A DNA stretch of 64,000 nucleotides, from contig NC_063017.1 of the NCBI RefSeq assembly GCF_020509005.1, positions 3,410,001 through 3,474,000 on the forward strand, read 5' to 3'. Positions 11,541-23,200 of this stretch are shown piece after piece. A program made the translations under genes and the position numbers. Origin of the DNA: Fulvia fulva (Eukaryota; Ascomycota; Dothideomycetes; Mycosphaerellales; Mycosphaerellaceae). How positions within the stretch are numbered: the stretch's first letter is position 1; the number at the start of each line of letters is the position of its first letter. The notes below the pieces were generated by a model that searched no databases, was not told the DNA's origin, and saw only the letters and a program-made list of their open reading frames with translations.

Positions 11541-14500
11541 TAAACGCCGCGGAGGTGCCTAGCTATATTAGGCAACTCCTAGGTAATAGTAGCCTAGGCT
11601 ACGGTACTAACGGCGCCTACGGCTCTATAGGCGAAGCTTCCCTAAGACAACTAGTAGCAACTTATAGAGGACGTAAAAAGTATAGAAACTAACAATCAGC
11701 TCCCTTACCGGTCTCTATAGGTAATGATTACTTAGCTACGTACGGCGCTTATACTGTCGTATTACTAAGGGCAATAAGAAATAAGGACGACGTCCTAGGC
11801 GATTAGTAAGGCCACCCGGAATTAACACCCCTATAGCTAGGCATCGGTCGCGGCATCGATACTAGGCCCCCGCCTAACGTACGATATAGTTACGATCCGC
11901 ATTATAGTAAAGGAAGACTAGGCCGAAGTTACGAAGCTATCGAATAAGGAGCTCGCCTAACGAATTAACTAACTAGGGGTGGTCGTAGTAAACTAATAGT
12001 CTAACGGCACTCTATAGATCTATACTAGCTCTACTACTACTAGGAGGTACCTAGAGGTATAGCTATAGTAGGTATCTAAGGTTACGGTATTAGCAAAGGT
12101 CTTAACGAAGTAATTTACGATCCTAGTCTACGACATACCTAAAGAGTTCGACCTAACTAACTAAGGTCACCTACGCGCTCTCTAAGAGGATAACCCGGTT
12201 ACTCTTAACTCTCTAATCTAGAAGGCGACTTAGCTCTATAGGAAATAGCTAGAAGGTAAGAAGGCCTCGGCGCTAATAGTATAGCTATAAGACGCGAAAG
12301 CGGCGGATCTAGCGATAGAACAAGGCCTAGTCTAGTAATATAGCCTTAAGATAGTAGAAAAGTACTCCTTATCCTTTCGTGTCCTCTAATACTTCAAATG
12401 CTAACAGTATAGACACCAAACCTATACGTATATAAACAAGTAGGCCTACTCGAACTATATAGGAGACTATATATCTAGGGACTATATATCGACTACGAGA
12501 CGGTACGCGAACTGTCCGGGGTACTACCTATTATATAGTACGGAATGCCTATAGCGGAAACTAGCGAAGAACAAGGCAATTATAAACAGAACCGTCGCCC
12601 TAAGATTCTACGGCGACCGTAAGGCTAGTCTATACCGGAACTAGCTAGCGGCGGTCGGGTATAAGCGCCCTAGGGCCGAGAACGATATAAAGGATACGTA
12701 ACCTAGGGCGTACGGGAGGCCACGTACTCTACTAGTTATAGTAAGGGAATCTAACTAGGCCCGGCTCCCCTTTAGTATATAGCCGATAGGCGTAGACTAG
12801 GACGTATATATAGTAGGACATAGGACGCTATAGAGGAAATGATTGTCGATGCTAATAACTAGCCTCGATACGCTTAGTATTATCTAGTATAACGTTAACT
12901 ATAGTAAGGATATAGTCTAGAACCATTTCCTATACGAGGCGGACCCGCGCGTCCACTACGTCCTTATAATCTAGGAGCTATAGATTAACCCGTACTATAA
13001 GAGACTAACGACCTACAAGTTACTAGGCTACACGATATGCCTACGAGGCGACGGTAGACCCCGTACGTATTTCTATATTAGTAAGGACATACTAGAATTT
13101 AACTAGGAGGTAGTGTACTATATAGACGAAGAAGGCGGGGGCGATATTACCTCTCTCTACGTAGGTAATACTTAGATACACAATATATATATATATAACC
13201 GCTAGCCTCGAGGTCTAGCCGCGACCTTAGGGTCTATAGATACCTAGATAGTACGCTTAAGAGACAAGGGCGCTACATCGTAGTAGAAGACTTTAATATA
13301 TACTACCCTTCCTAGGAAAGCCTTATATAGCCGTACCCTATAGCCGACGAAGTACTCGACTTGATAGCGAGTAACGTAATTGCCCTTAATACCCCGAAGG
13401 ACCTAGGCACCTAGAAGAGAGGGGGACTCTAAGGTACGATCGACCTCTCCTAGATCTTAGATAGCTACTACTATACGGTAACCTACTATAGGATCGAACA
13501 TAAACTCGAGGCGTCGTTAGACTATATACTAGTTAGGACCTCTATTACAATATAGATATAACGTATACTAGCGAGAACCCCTAAGCTAAACTAGGGAAAG
13601 GCCTACTAGGCTAATATCTAGGCGTACCTTAATGACTCTAAGAGGCTAGTCTAGATCGCGTAGTAGCAATACAATAGTAAAGACGAGATAGACGAGGCAG
13701 TCTAGAGGTTAATAGACGAAATAAGAAAAGCGACCTTACTTTACGTTCCGCTTACCTAACTAACGATATAGTCTAAACTATACTAGACGCCGAAGTATAC
13801 TACGGTAGTAAGAGAAGTAAGGAGAGCCCGCCGGGTGTAGACGAGTAGCTATAGCGAGGAGGCCTAGAACGTATATAGGGAGGCATACTAATAGAAGAAA
13901 GCTATAATACGGAGGGAGAAAGCAGTCGGCTAGAGGGCTATAGTAGAAGAAATCGCCGGCAAGCTAGCGAGGATGTAGAAGCTAGCGAAATAGGCCCGAT
14001 AGGACCCTATATAGAGCCCCTCCTTCTCTATCCTAGCGCTATAATCGCCTAGTAGCCCGGTTAGCGACCCCGAGGCTAAGGCGCGTCTACTAGCTAGTAA
14101 GTTCTTCCCGCCCCTAGTCGAGGCTAATCTAAGCGACATAAATAGCTCTACTCCCCTAGCCCCTAGTATCGCGGTCTAATAGGAGGTGTCCGAGGGAGAA
14201 GTTACCGCTATACTAAGGAAGTTGCCGGCAAAGAAATCCCCGGGGCCGGATAGGATCCTAAACGAGCTACTAAAGAAGTGTAGAGATCAACTAGCCCTAG
14301 TAGTTATAGCGATCTTTAACGCCTACCTATAGACCGGATACTACCCGATAGTATTTAAACAATCGATGATAGTAGTCCTACGTAAGCCGTAAAAGGAACA
14401 CTATACGTAGGTGAAGTCGTACCGCCTAATTACGCTCCTTAACACTCTTAGGAAGGCGCTTAAGAAGCTAGTTATAACGAGACTCTCCGAGGCGGTAGAG

Positions 14501-16345
14501 GAACACTCCCTACTCCCGGACACCTAGATAGGTACGTGCCTATAGCGATCGACGCTATCCGCGATAGAACTTATTACCTCTTAGGTAAAGGCTATCTAGT
14601 ATAAGAATAGGGACAAGGTGGCTTCCTTACTTAGCCTAGACATATCGGGAGCCTTCGACTATATATTATACCCGCGGCTACTCTATATCCTAAGGTCGAA
14701 AGGACTCCCTAAGTAGCTTATTAACTTCGTACGGTCCTACCTCTAAAACCGTAGTACGTCGATCCTAGTCGGCTAGTATTGAAGCCTATTTTAAGCAGTC
14801 TACACTAGAATCCCGTAAGGCTTAACGCTAGTACCTATTCTGTTCCTCTTCTTTATAGCGACGCTACTCCTATCCCTAGAATCCTAGAACACCGCTACGA
14901 GCGGCTTCGTAGACGACACGAACATCCTAGCGTAGTCTTCCTCGACTAAGGAGAACTATAGGCTACTAGAAGAGAAGTATAAGATCTATAAGGACTAGGC
15001 TAGGAGGTATAGGGCTCGGTTTGCCCTAGAAAAGTACAATCTAATATACTTTACGCGCCGGCTACGATTCTATAACATATATACTTCTATCTAGATATAG
15101 GGGTGTACTACTAACCCGGCAAATTAGCTTAGGATCCTCGGACTATAGGTAGACCCGGCGCTACGGTAGAGGAAGTACGTATAGGTAATATTACGGAAAG
15201 CTAAACAGAACATAGTACTATACTAGAGGCTTACTACGTCTATATAGGGGGCGGACTTCCGGTAGTCACGACTTCTATATATAGCTATTATACGGCCAGT
15301 CCTTACCTATAGTAGCTAAGTATAGTCCTTAGGCGAGAGGGCCTACCTATCGAAGGGACTCGTCGCGCCGCTAGCGAAGATCTAAAACCAATGCCTAAGG
15401 AAGGTCACCGGAGTATATAAGTCGATACTAACGAGGATACTTAAGTACGAGACCGCTATACCGCCGATCGACCTATATATCTAGGGACTACGGACCTCCT
15501 ACTTAGGCAAGTCGGCATAGTACCTAGTATAGAAGGTTATCGCTAGTATAGTCGTAAGGGCCCGCGAATTAGTACTAGCGTATAAGGGCATTTGACCCGG
15601 AAACGAGCCGAACTACCGGGTAAGGGACGAATAGCTAGTAATATAATAGGAAGGTAAGAAATCGTTTATAGAGTAACTATAGAAAGAGAGGTAGAACAAC
15701 TAGGTTATAGGGTATAGTAGACGCCCTTAGCTAGCGGGACAACCTAAGGAATAGTTAGCTACGAAATCCGCGGTCAAGTACCCCCCGAAGCTTATCTACT
15801 ACCGCCTTACGAGGGTATAGAGTAGTATAGTAACCTAACTACGAAGCGAACATATCGGCCTCTAGGGGTACCTATTATAGAGGAAGGTTCTAGGATATAC
15901 GAATACTAGCTGCTCCTACGGCTATCGCTCCTAGAACGTATAGTACGTACTCCTCGTCTATCCGAGGTAGTCGCTAGGAAGGGGGGAGTAGATAGTAAAG
16001 GCGAGGAACCGGACGATTAGGGCACTTCTTAATAACGCTAAGGACCTACGGCGTATTACGAACTAGATACTAGAGAAGGGCTGGCTAGAATAGTACTGCC
16101 TAGTAGGAGTAGTATAGGAAGAGAGGACACGACGTAGCGCGACGAGACCGGCTAGGAGCGGGGGCTAACGGGGTAGTAATATAGACTACGTACGTTTAGA
16201 GGGAAAGCTGATCTAGATAAGGAGTAGTCGGGGGCGGGAAGGGTTTTCACCTATTCGGGTTTTCCTTTATATCTAATAATAGATATATACCTATATAGGC
16301 CGAGTAGGGTCCTAGAATAGGGGAATGACAAATCTATCTATCTAT
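11541..16345 (+). mobile_element. LINE D, near full-length Tad/I-like retrotransposon (RIPed)
   Basis: Plus-strand order with stops ignored: ORF1 with zinc-knuckle-like Cys/His spacing (about 12370-12570), AP endonuclease (about 12880-13500), reverse transcriptase (about 14200-15200, with AKKSPGPDRILNELLKKC, SLLSLDISGAFD and GFVDDTNILA at about 14905-14935) and a C-terminal Cys-rich end (about 15900-15980). It ends in a (TATC)n tail at 16331-16345, directly abutting the RNase H of Gypsy B. The 5' boundary is approximate and no target-site duplication was seen. Stops from RIP are abundant. Confidence 0.78.
16331..16345 (+). repeat. (TATC)n 3' tail of LINE D
   Basis: The tetranucleotide run aatctatctatctatt ends the element. 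The same repeat, reverse-complemented, lies at the 3' ends of LINE A (2495-2507) and LINE C (17487-17495), so this LINE group ends in a tetranucleotide repeat and not poly(A). Confidence 0.75.
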
Positions 16346-17471
16346 TAACTAGGTGAGCAGATTTAGGTAGAAATAGACTCTAGCGACTAGGTTAATATAG
16401 AGGTACTGTTATAGATAATTAACGGCGTTCTTAGACCCGTAGCGTTCTACTCGAAGAAGCTTAGTCTATAAGAATATAACTACGACATTTACGACAAAGA
16501 GCTACTAGCTATCGTTAAGGCGTTCGAGGAATAGTAACCGGAACTTATCGGCGCTATAGACGATAAGCTAGTTCGGGTACTTACCGATCACCGTAATCTT
16601 AAGTACTTTATAACTACTAAGTAGCTTAACCGGCGCTAGGTACGCTAGACTAAGTTCCTGTCCTAGTTTAACTTTAAGATTACCTATCGCCCGGGCGTCT
16701 TAGGAACGAAACTAGATAGTCTTACCCGTCGCTCTTAGGATATACCGGCGGGGGTAGACGATACTAGAACGTAGTATTAATAATAGACTATTCTAAAACC
16801 CTATAACCTAGATATCGTTACTTAGTTTACTATATAAGTATAGAACGACCTACTAATAAACTATTAAGTACTATTAATTTACGACTCGGACGATAAAGAA
16901 GAAGACTACTATACTAGTAATATCGCTACCCCCGGTAATTAACCCGCCTCGCCTAGCGAGACGTAATATAGCTATTACTCGAACTAAACGACGCCGAGGT
17001 AGGTAGTAACGTCGACTCGGAACTAGATAGTAGAGTCCTAGTCGAAGAGACGCCTAGTAACGAGTAACCTGTCGAAGGAAGTATAGAGCCGTTAGATAAA
17101 CCTACGCTACTAGAGGAACGGGAGTAAACGGAGTTATATAAAGAAGAACTATATATAGAAGCATATAATAGCCGGTCTATAACGACACGTATACTTAAAC
17201 TAAAGTCCGATCTCTAGTAAGAGATCGCTAACGTATAGCTATAATAATAGAAGATTGCCGTATTAGATTACGAAATTATCGCGGATTAACTATACGTCGA
17301 CAAAGCCTTATATATCCTAGCCTTTTAGAACCTCTGTACCCGGATAGTACGCAAATACTATAATAGTAGAGTAGCTAGCTACTAAGGTATAGTAAGGACT
17401 TTTAATCTACTATAGAGACAAAACCTCTTCTAGCCTAGTATAGTAAGTAACGTCGTAAGATACGTACGATA
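16346..17471 (+). mobile_element. Gypsy B retrotransposon, RNase H part
   Basis: Plus-strand frame with RIP stops reads VEIDSSD, then LRPVAFYSKKLS, YNYDIYDKELLAIVKAFEE, VRVLTDHRNLKYF and FNFKITYRPGVLGTKLD, a typical Ty3/Gypsy RNase H. The reverse transcriptase upstream is missing because LINE D abuts here. The region after about 16760 is the weakly conserved linker before integrase. It is cut at 17471 by LINE C and resumes at 20343. Confidence 0.85.
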
Positions 17472-17486
17472 CTACCTAATATATAG
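17472..17486. repeat. Target-site duplication, left copy, of LINE C
   Basis: The 15-bp word ctacctaatatatag occurs here and at 20328-20342, flanking the whole LINE C plus X plus Y unit inside Gypsy B. Confidence 0.88.
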
Positions 17487-19250
17487 ATAGATAGATATTT
17501 CATTAAGCTGTTGTAGTGCCCTTTGGCCTATGCAGCTATGCTATCTTGTTTTTGTATATATAGAGGGGAAACCGTGTTGGTGAAAACCCCTCCTCCTTCC
17601 CGCCTGTCTTTTCCTCCTCGTTGTCGTCTTAAATTTCCCTTGTTAGGGGTACGCTAGTGTCATGGGCCTGCCCTGATGACTACCCTATCTGCAACCCCCC
17701 TCGCTTCCGCCTCTTGTCTATCCACTCCTCCGTCTCGCTCGCGAGGCTAAACTGCTGGAGGTATCCCTGCTGTAGTATCCACCGAGAGATTCGGCGAATG
17801 TTGCCTTTGTCCCTAATAATTGACTTGTAGTCTCTCCTTCCCGCTTGGTGCCTCCAATTTCCCCTGCCTCTCGCCCACTGCGGGCATCGTAGTAGCATAT
17901 GTTCTGGGTTTTGCGATGGGTAGCCACACTGGCAGGCTGGGCTATAGATGTCTAGTGCGCGTCTTCTGAACAGGTAGGCCCTTAATCCAATGTGTTCGGA
18001 CCTGATTTGGATCGCTATGCTTGCTTCGGCCCTTGTCAGGTCCCTATATAGCTGGTAATTGTGTCTCTGGAAGGCTCGGAGCGCTATCGGGCCTGTTGTC
18101 TTAGGGGGCTTCCTTTTCCAGTCCTGCTCCCATAGGCAGCTCGCTATCTGTTCCGCTAGGTTTTGGGTCTTAGCCTTGCTCCCGCCGGCCTGGCGAGTCC
18201 TACGCTCCTCCTCCTTTCGTGCTAGCCATTCGGTGCTTGTCTGTACGGCCGTAAAGGTCGTAAGGTCATCCTCTTTTTGGCTTGTCCTATATCCTGCCCC
18301 TCTCCGGTAGCGGCTTTCTATCTTATTCTTTGCCTCCTGGATCGTGGTTTGTGCTAGGTAACCTGTCGTCTTTGCCGCGTATTGAATTCTCATTCCCCGG
18401 ATGTACTGGCCGATTGGTGGTATTCCTGTCTCCATTTCTACCGTGCTTGTTGACGTTGTCTTGTATGCGCCTAGTACCCTACGTAGGTTGCCTGCCTGTG
18501 TCCTGTTTAGGGGTTGCTCTATCCGTTTCGGGATCGGCTTGCCTGCGCCTCCTGTTCCCCAAATCTGTGCCCCGTACAACATAGCTGGTCTGACGATCGC
18601 CTTATACATTACTCTTGCCTTGTCGAATGTTGCTCCCCATGTAGATGCCGTAAGCCTCTTTATCGAGGCTTCATTGACTTGCGCTCGACTCTGGGCTTTC
18701 TTAATCTGTACATTCCAGCTTAGCTTCGGGTCGAGCCAGATCCCTAGTACTCGTAGCTCCGCTGATGGCTTGGTCTCGTAGCCTTGGATTCTTACCGCCG
18801 CCTTCATATTATGGTGTGTTCTCGCTTTACTGAAGTGTATAAGTTGGTACTTTTCAGGGGCGAACCGGGCACCATGCTTCTTTGCCCACTCCTCGCATTT
18901 CTTGTGCCTATCTTCAAGGAGGCGACAGTTCTCTTCTGTCGAGTCTGACCAGGCTAGGATGTTTGTATCGTCTACGAACCCCGATGCTGAGGTTTGCGGA
19001 GAGGTGAGTAGGGGGATTAGATCCGACATAAATATTAGAAACAGGATAGGGGAGAGAGTAGATCCCTGAGGTATTCCAGTCTCTGCCTTCACCGGGTCGG
19101 ACGTGTACCTTCCTAGGACTAGGTATGTCGTCCGTTCCTGGAGAAAGGAGAAGACGAACGACGTTGCCCACTGGGGGATGCCTTTCTGCTGTAGGATATG
19201 TATTAGCCTTTGGTGTGAGACGTTGTCGAAGGCCCCTGCGATGTCGAGGG
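17487..19250 (-). mobile_element. LINE C, 5'-truncated, not RIPed
   Basis: 3' half of a Tad/I-like LINE with its tetranucleotide tail at the low-coordinate end. CA and TG are at normal levels (11 TG and 7 CA by eye in 17881-18000), unlike the flanking Gypsy B. It therefore inserted after Gypsy B was mutated, or escaped RIP. The body breaks off inside the reverse transcriptase, and the 5' side is segment X and then segment Y, all inside one target-site duplication. Confidence 0.85.
17680..19250 (-). pseudogene. LINE C reverse transcriptase C-terminal fragment
   Basis: An open frame of about 520 codons with no internal stop. It begins abruptly at the X junction with LALDIAGAFDNVSHQ and continues with ETGIPQGSTLSPILF, the active site GFVDDTNILAW, a thumb-like region and an RNase-H-less C-terminus ending in a zinc-knuckle-like CQCGYPSQNPEHMLLRCP (C-x-C, H, C). 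It lacks the endonuclease and the N-terminal RT motifs, so it is a fragment that cannot transpose by itself. No natural start codon is evident. The clean frame contrasts with the stop-ridden copies A, B and D. Confidence 0.82.
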
Positions 19251-19424
19251 CAAGGAAGGAATCGTATTTAGCAAGCTAGCTACGAGATAAGGTGACAAGT
19301 CTTAACCGCGCTTTCCCACTCATCTAGCACCACCGTGTAGCCTCGTTTCGAGAGGTTAGCCCGGAGCAAAAGCTTCCCTCTACGCCCTCCCTCCCTGTTT
19401 GCTCCTTAAGCCAATATCCACCTC
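19251..19424 (-). repeat. Segment X, copy 2 (unmutated), fused to LINE C
   Basis: Gap-free partner of 11161-11334 and the non-RIPed form. The LINE junction falls in the word aagRaaggaa shared by both copies, so its exact point is ambiguous by a few bases. ggagcaaa (19363-19370) and tttgctcc (19398-19405) are perfect inverted repeats, and ctcgtttcgag (about 19342-19352) can form a small hairpin, so X could fold as RNA. I do not recognise it. Confidence 0.8.
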
Positions 19425-20327
19425 CATAGGCCTAAGCCCTTTAGTGCTCTCTATTGACCGACATGCGCATCCGTCCTCTCGGGCTGTACAGACAGTGTCA
19501 GCCGTCGCTGCCAGTGTACACCACGCCCCAGGTTTTGACGCCCTTCGCGTTACCGCAGCCTATCTCTAGAAAGCGGCCGTCCATGCCTCGCAGGTTTGCT
19601 CGGGGCACACACCACGCCGGGCAGCGTACTCCTTGCGTTTCCACCTACTAACCAATATGAAGTTCCTTATCACCCTGCCCTCGATCCTCCCCGATCACAG
19701 AACTAATCCACTTGCATTGTACGTCTTTTCCCCGTCCTAACAGCCGTCTTTTCCTTGCTCAGGCTATCGTCTTTTCCTCGTCGCAATTTACCATGTCAGA
19801 CTAGGTGCGTTGTGTAGCGGGACAGGCAGTGCCTCAGGCAAAGCCCTCGTTCCCATACCGGGTGTTCAACAGGCCCTTACAGGCTTCGTCGCGTGTCCAC
19901 CTACCCACCGCATTGCCCGCTGGCAAACACCAGATTGTTTCGTAGTCCGCTCGACGCCGTTGCATAGTCCGCTCAGTTGTTGTTCTGTAGTCCGCTCGTC
20001 CAATGTTCGTCGCTTAGCCCGCTCGGTTTGCGGTCTCCGGAGGTGAAAATTCTGCACTCATACCAGAGGTGTCCTGTCGAGCGTATAGGCCACGGTTCCG
20101 CGCCCTTCTTACACGTAGAAAGAAGAGGGACTCGCTCCCGACACGAGTACACGCTCGTCGGATGGTTTTCATACCCGTTTTGCTGGTAGTCCTCTGTTCG
20201 CCGCGGCTTCGCCTACGCTACGCACCCGTCGCGCCTACGACGCTCCAGCGTGAGAATACTTGGCTCTCTCGTAGCTAGACGAGAGGTTCGTAGCCGACAC
20301 CACGTACAGGTGATTCTCGTCGTCGAC
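19425..20327. other. Segment Y, unexplained non-RIPed cargo of LINE C
   Basis: About 900 bp with normal CA/TG content between X and the right target-site duplication. No convincing protein in any frame. It holds four copies of TAGYCCGCTCR (starting at 19943, 19965, 19988 and 20015) and a perfect 7-bp hairpin (ctctcgt 20266-20272 with acgagag 20279-20285, loop agctag). It travelled with LINE C, because the duplications enclose both. Confidence 0.6.
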
Positions 20328-20342
20328 CTACCTAATATATAG
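20328..20342. repeat. Target-site duplication, right copy, of LINE C
   Basis: Exact 15-bp match to 17472-17486. Gypsy B integrase sequence resumes directly afterwards. Confidence 0.88.
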
Positions 20343-22231
20343 GCGCTCGAATCTATTAAGACTAATAAAGTAAGGCACCCTATCCCTATACTATACGCCC
20401 GGTTACGAATAGAAGTATATCGCCGTAGACTTTATTGTCGACCTACCCGCTAGTAAAGATCCCGATACTAGACTAATCTATAAACATATTATAATAGTTA
20501 CTAATATACTAACTAAACGCGTACGGCTACTCCCTACTAATAACTTGAACACTAAGTACGCCGCTACCTTGTTCTATAAGTATATATTCCCCGTATACGG
20601 CCTACCGGAGGTAGTCGTAAGCGATAGAGGTACGTAATTCGTTAGCGCGCTCTTCCGTAGACTCTACGTAAGGCTTAGTATCTACTAGAATCTTTCTATA
20701 GCCTTCTATCTAGAAACAGATAGGCAATTAGAACGTATAAACTAAGTACTCGAATAGTATATCCGCGCCTATACTAACTATTAACAAGATAACTAGGTCG
20801 AGTTACTACCCGACGCCGAGTTCGCCCTTAATAATTACGAGTCTATAAGTACCGGAATAACTCTATTCTTTACTAACTCTAGCCGCTACCCGTAGATAGA
20901 GTTTAGTAGCCTAGCTAAACTATAAGTTATAGCTCGGGAAGTACCTAACGTTAAGGCCGCTAACGCGTTAGTTAATGATATATAAGACACTTAAGTATAA
21001 ATACGGCGGGTGCTCGAGTCTATACGCCGCGACCGCCTAGATAAGCTACGCGACGTATATACTTTTACGTAAGTATAAATAGCCGACGCCGTAAACACTC
21101 GGCGAGCGCTAGCGCCTACCTACTAGCCTAACGATATAGTTCTACTAGATGCCCGTAATATTAAGACTATACGCCTAAGTAAGAAACTCGATTATAAGTT
21201 CCTTAGACCATTTCGAGTCGTTAGGGCCGTAGGTAGACGCTTGTATAAACTTGAACTTAGCGATAGGATATAAATCTATAACGTGTTCTATACGAGTAAG
21301 TTACGCCGCGTAGTAACCGAAGGGATACCTAGATAACGTAGACTACTACTAGCGCCCGTAATTATCGAACGCGAAGGCTAGGTATCGAAGGAACACGAAG
21401 TAGAGGATCTAGTAGATTCTGTTAAATAGGTACGAGTTACGTAGTAGTAGAAGACGGCGGATTATACGAAAGACGAAGAAGGACCTAATAGGATAGCGTA
21501 TATCTATATATAGTATCGCCGGTGTTAGTATAGGTAGATACTAGGTGTCTAGATGTTTGCTAGCCTATAGGCTAGTAAACCCTAGTTACGTAATCTAGTT
21601 ATATAACACACCTATACCTATATACTTGTCCTACGGCCTATATGTTCTTAACAGATTCTAAGATTAGGTATAACAATATATAGTATATAGTCATTTAGAA
21701 GGATTATACGCGAAGCTAGGCTAAGTAGTTAGCCGTACTACCTAGATATAAAGAACTCGTAATTGCGTTCTACTAGCGATACCTAGATAAACCTAAGCCT
21801 ACCTTTAACGGACTCGATTAGCGGGTAACTTAATACGGGCTAGCGCTAATCCTCGGACCGTATATACAAACGTAGTATAACTAAAGCTTCCTCGATAAAG
21901 CTCTTAAAACTAGTACCGGTATTAGTACTAGCGATAGCCCTCTATACGCTCTAAGTATTAAACGTAGAAACGTCGTAGAGGCTCCTTATTTAAGGAGGGG
22001 GGTTCTATTACAAGACAGCCCTTTTTTACGAACTGCCTCGTAATATAGTATCGTCGGCCGTACGCCCGCGCGCTAGCGGCCGCTAGTACCCGCTAGCTTG
22101 ATTTGCGCAACTTTATCTTCTCGCGCTTCTCGCGCTCTCTTAGATAGCTCGCGTAACTATATATATCTTTACCCGACCCTATTATAGTACTCTCGCCCGT
22201 AATAGGAGCGTACTCTAAGAGGGGGGGGTAG
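20343..22231 (+). mobile_element. Gypsy B retrotransposon, integrase and 3' end
   Basis: With RIP stops ignored the plus strand reads integrase core motifs: KYIAVDFIVDLPASKDPDTR (about 20420), VVVSDRGT (about 20615), an Asn-rich ALNNYESISTG region (about 20830) and a C-terminal YKFLRPFRVVRAVGRRLYKLEL-like stretch (about 21200; short breaks ignored). A tail region to about 22000 has no clear domain; a chromodomain is possible but not shown. A purine run (aagagggggggg) at 22217-22228 is a good polypurine tract just before the LTR. Confidence 0.8.
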
Positions 22232-22440
22232 TGTTACCGTACCGGCGTATATTTACTTAAACTCGCGGGTACGTACCTAGACCCCGCGCCCGCTAACTAA
22301 TCCGACTAGCGGCTTAGCGCCTATATATAACTCTTACGCCCTCCGCGCCTCTCTTAGATAGAACATCTATTCGACTTATACCTTACCCGACTACATACTT
22401 ATACCTACTTATAACAATTAGCTAGTTAAAGATTAATCTC
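22232..22440 (+). repeat. Gypsy B 3' LTR (start clear, end approximate)
   Basis: Begins tgttaccgtaccggcg directly after the polypurine run, as LTRs do. The 5' LTR is not in the window, so the length is a guess; the mariner fragment begins near 22450. Confidence 0.5.
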
Positions 22441-22449
22441 TTACTCTAC

Positions 22450-23200
22450 TCCGCTACTATTAAATCGTACCTTTTTAATAGATTAGGTACTATTTTATTT
22501 ATATCGTAGAAGATAAGGTTGCTCTTATAGTTATATCTAACTATCGCCTAGGCGTATAGCTATAACCTACGGCTCCGTTTATTAAACTATATATAGGTCT
22601 CGTAGTATCGCTCCTTATATATCCTCGTTACGTACTCCGTTACTCGTAAATTAACGTTAAAATAAACCTTATCCGTAAAGCGTACTCTATACTAATAGGT
22701 AGCGTTATTAAGGTATAATTATATCGCGTAGAACTACTCGCGTTTATCGATATTCGTAGCTTGTAGATAGCTCTTCTAATACGCCTTATACTTAAAGAAT
22801 CCGTTAGTATTTTTTTATATTTTTAATAGTCTATAGTGACCTATAATACGGTATAAATATATCGCGTAGTTCTAGCTATAGTATAGTACGGTTCTTATAG
22901 AATAATTGAATAAAGTTAATAATATTCCGTACGGTCTTCTTATTAATCTTTTTAGCTATTCCTTTCCGTTTCTTACCTACTCTTCGATTAGACTATTATT
23001 TATTATAGATACGCTACTACTAGCGTACTAATATACCTATCTTATTACGGATCTTCTTACGTAAGTAGCCTTCCTCTGTCAAATCCTTAACGCGGACGCG
23101 TAAGGGTGTCTCAACTTCACCTATCCTCTCGAAGGCGCGACTAGGCGGCGTACTAGCGACGCTAGAGCGTGTACGTACTATAGTTTAGAAGCGCTTCTCA
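22450..23200 (-). mobile_element. Tc1/mariner-type transposase fragment (RIPed)
   Basis: On the minus strand the sequence reads, with stops, YRVRFTDKVYFNVNLR, ERYYETYI and YNYKSNLIFYDI. This matches the pattern of fungal Tc1/mariner transposases in which a W/SDEVHFG-like strand is followed by a GERYCPDCIQ-like and a YDFKSDLVFYE-like motif. Only part of the transposase is present and the C-terminal catalytic part is missing at the LTR side. Terminal inverted repeats were not identified. CA/TG depletion is strong. Confidence 0.65.

Noticed and set aside
18059..18781. Several plus-strand frames over LINE C
   Set aside because: Antisense to the clear RT fragment on the minus strand.
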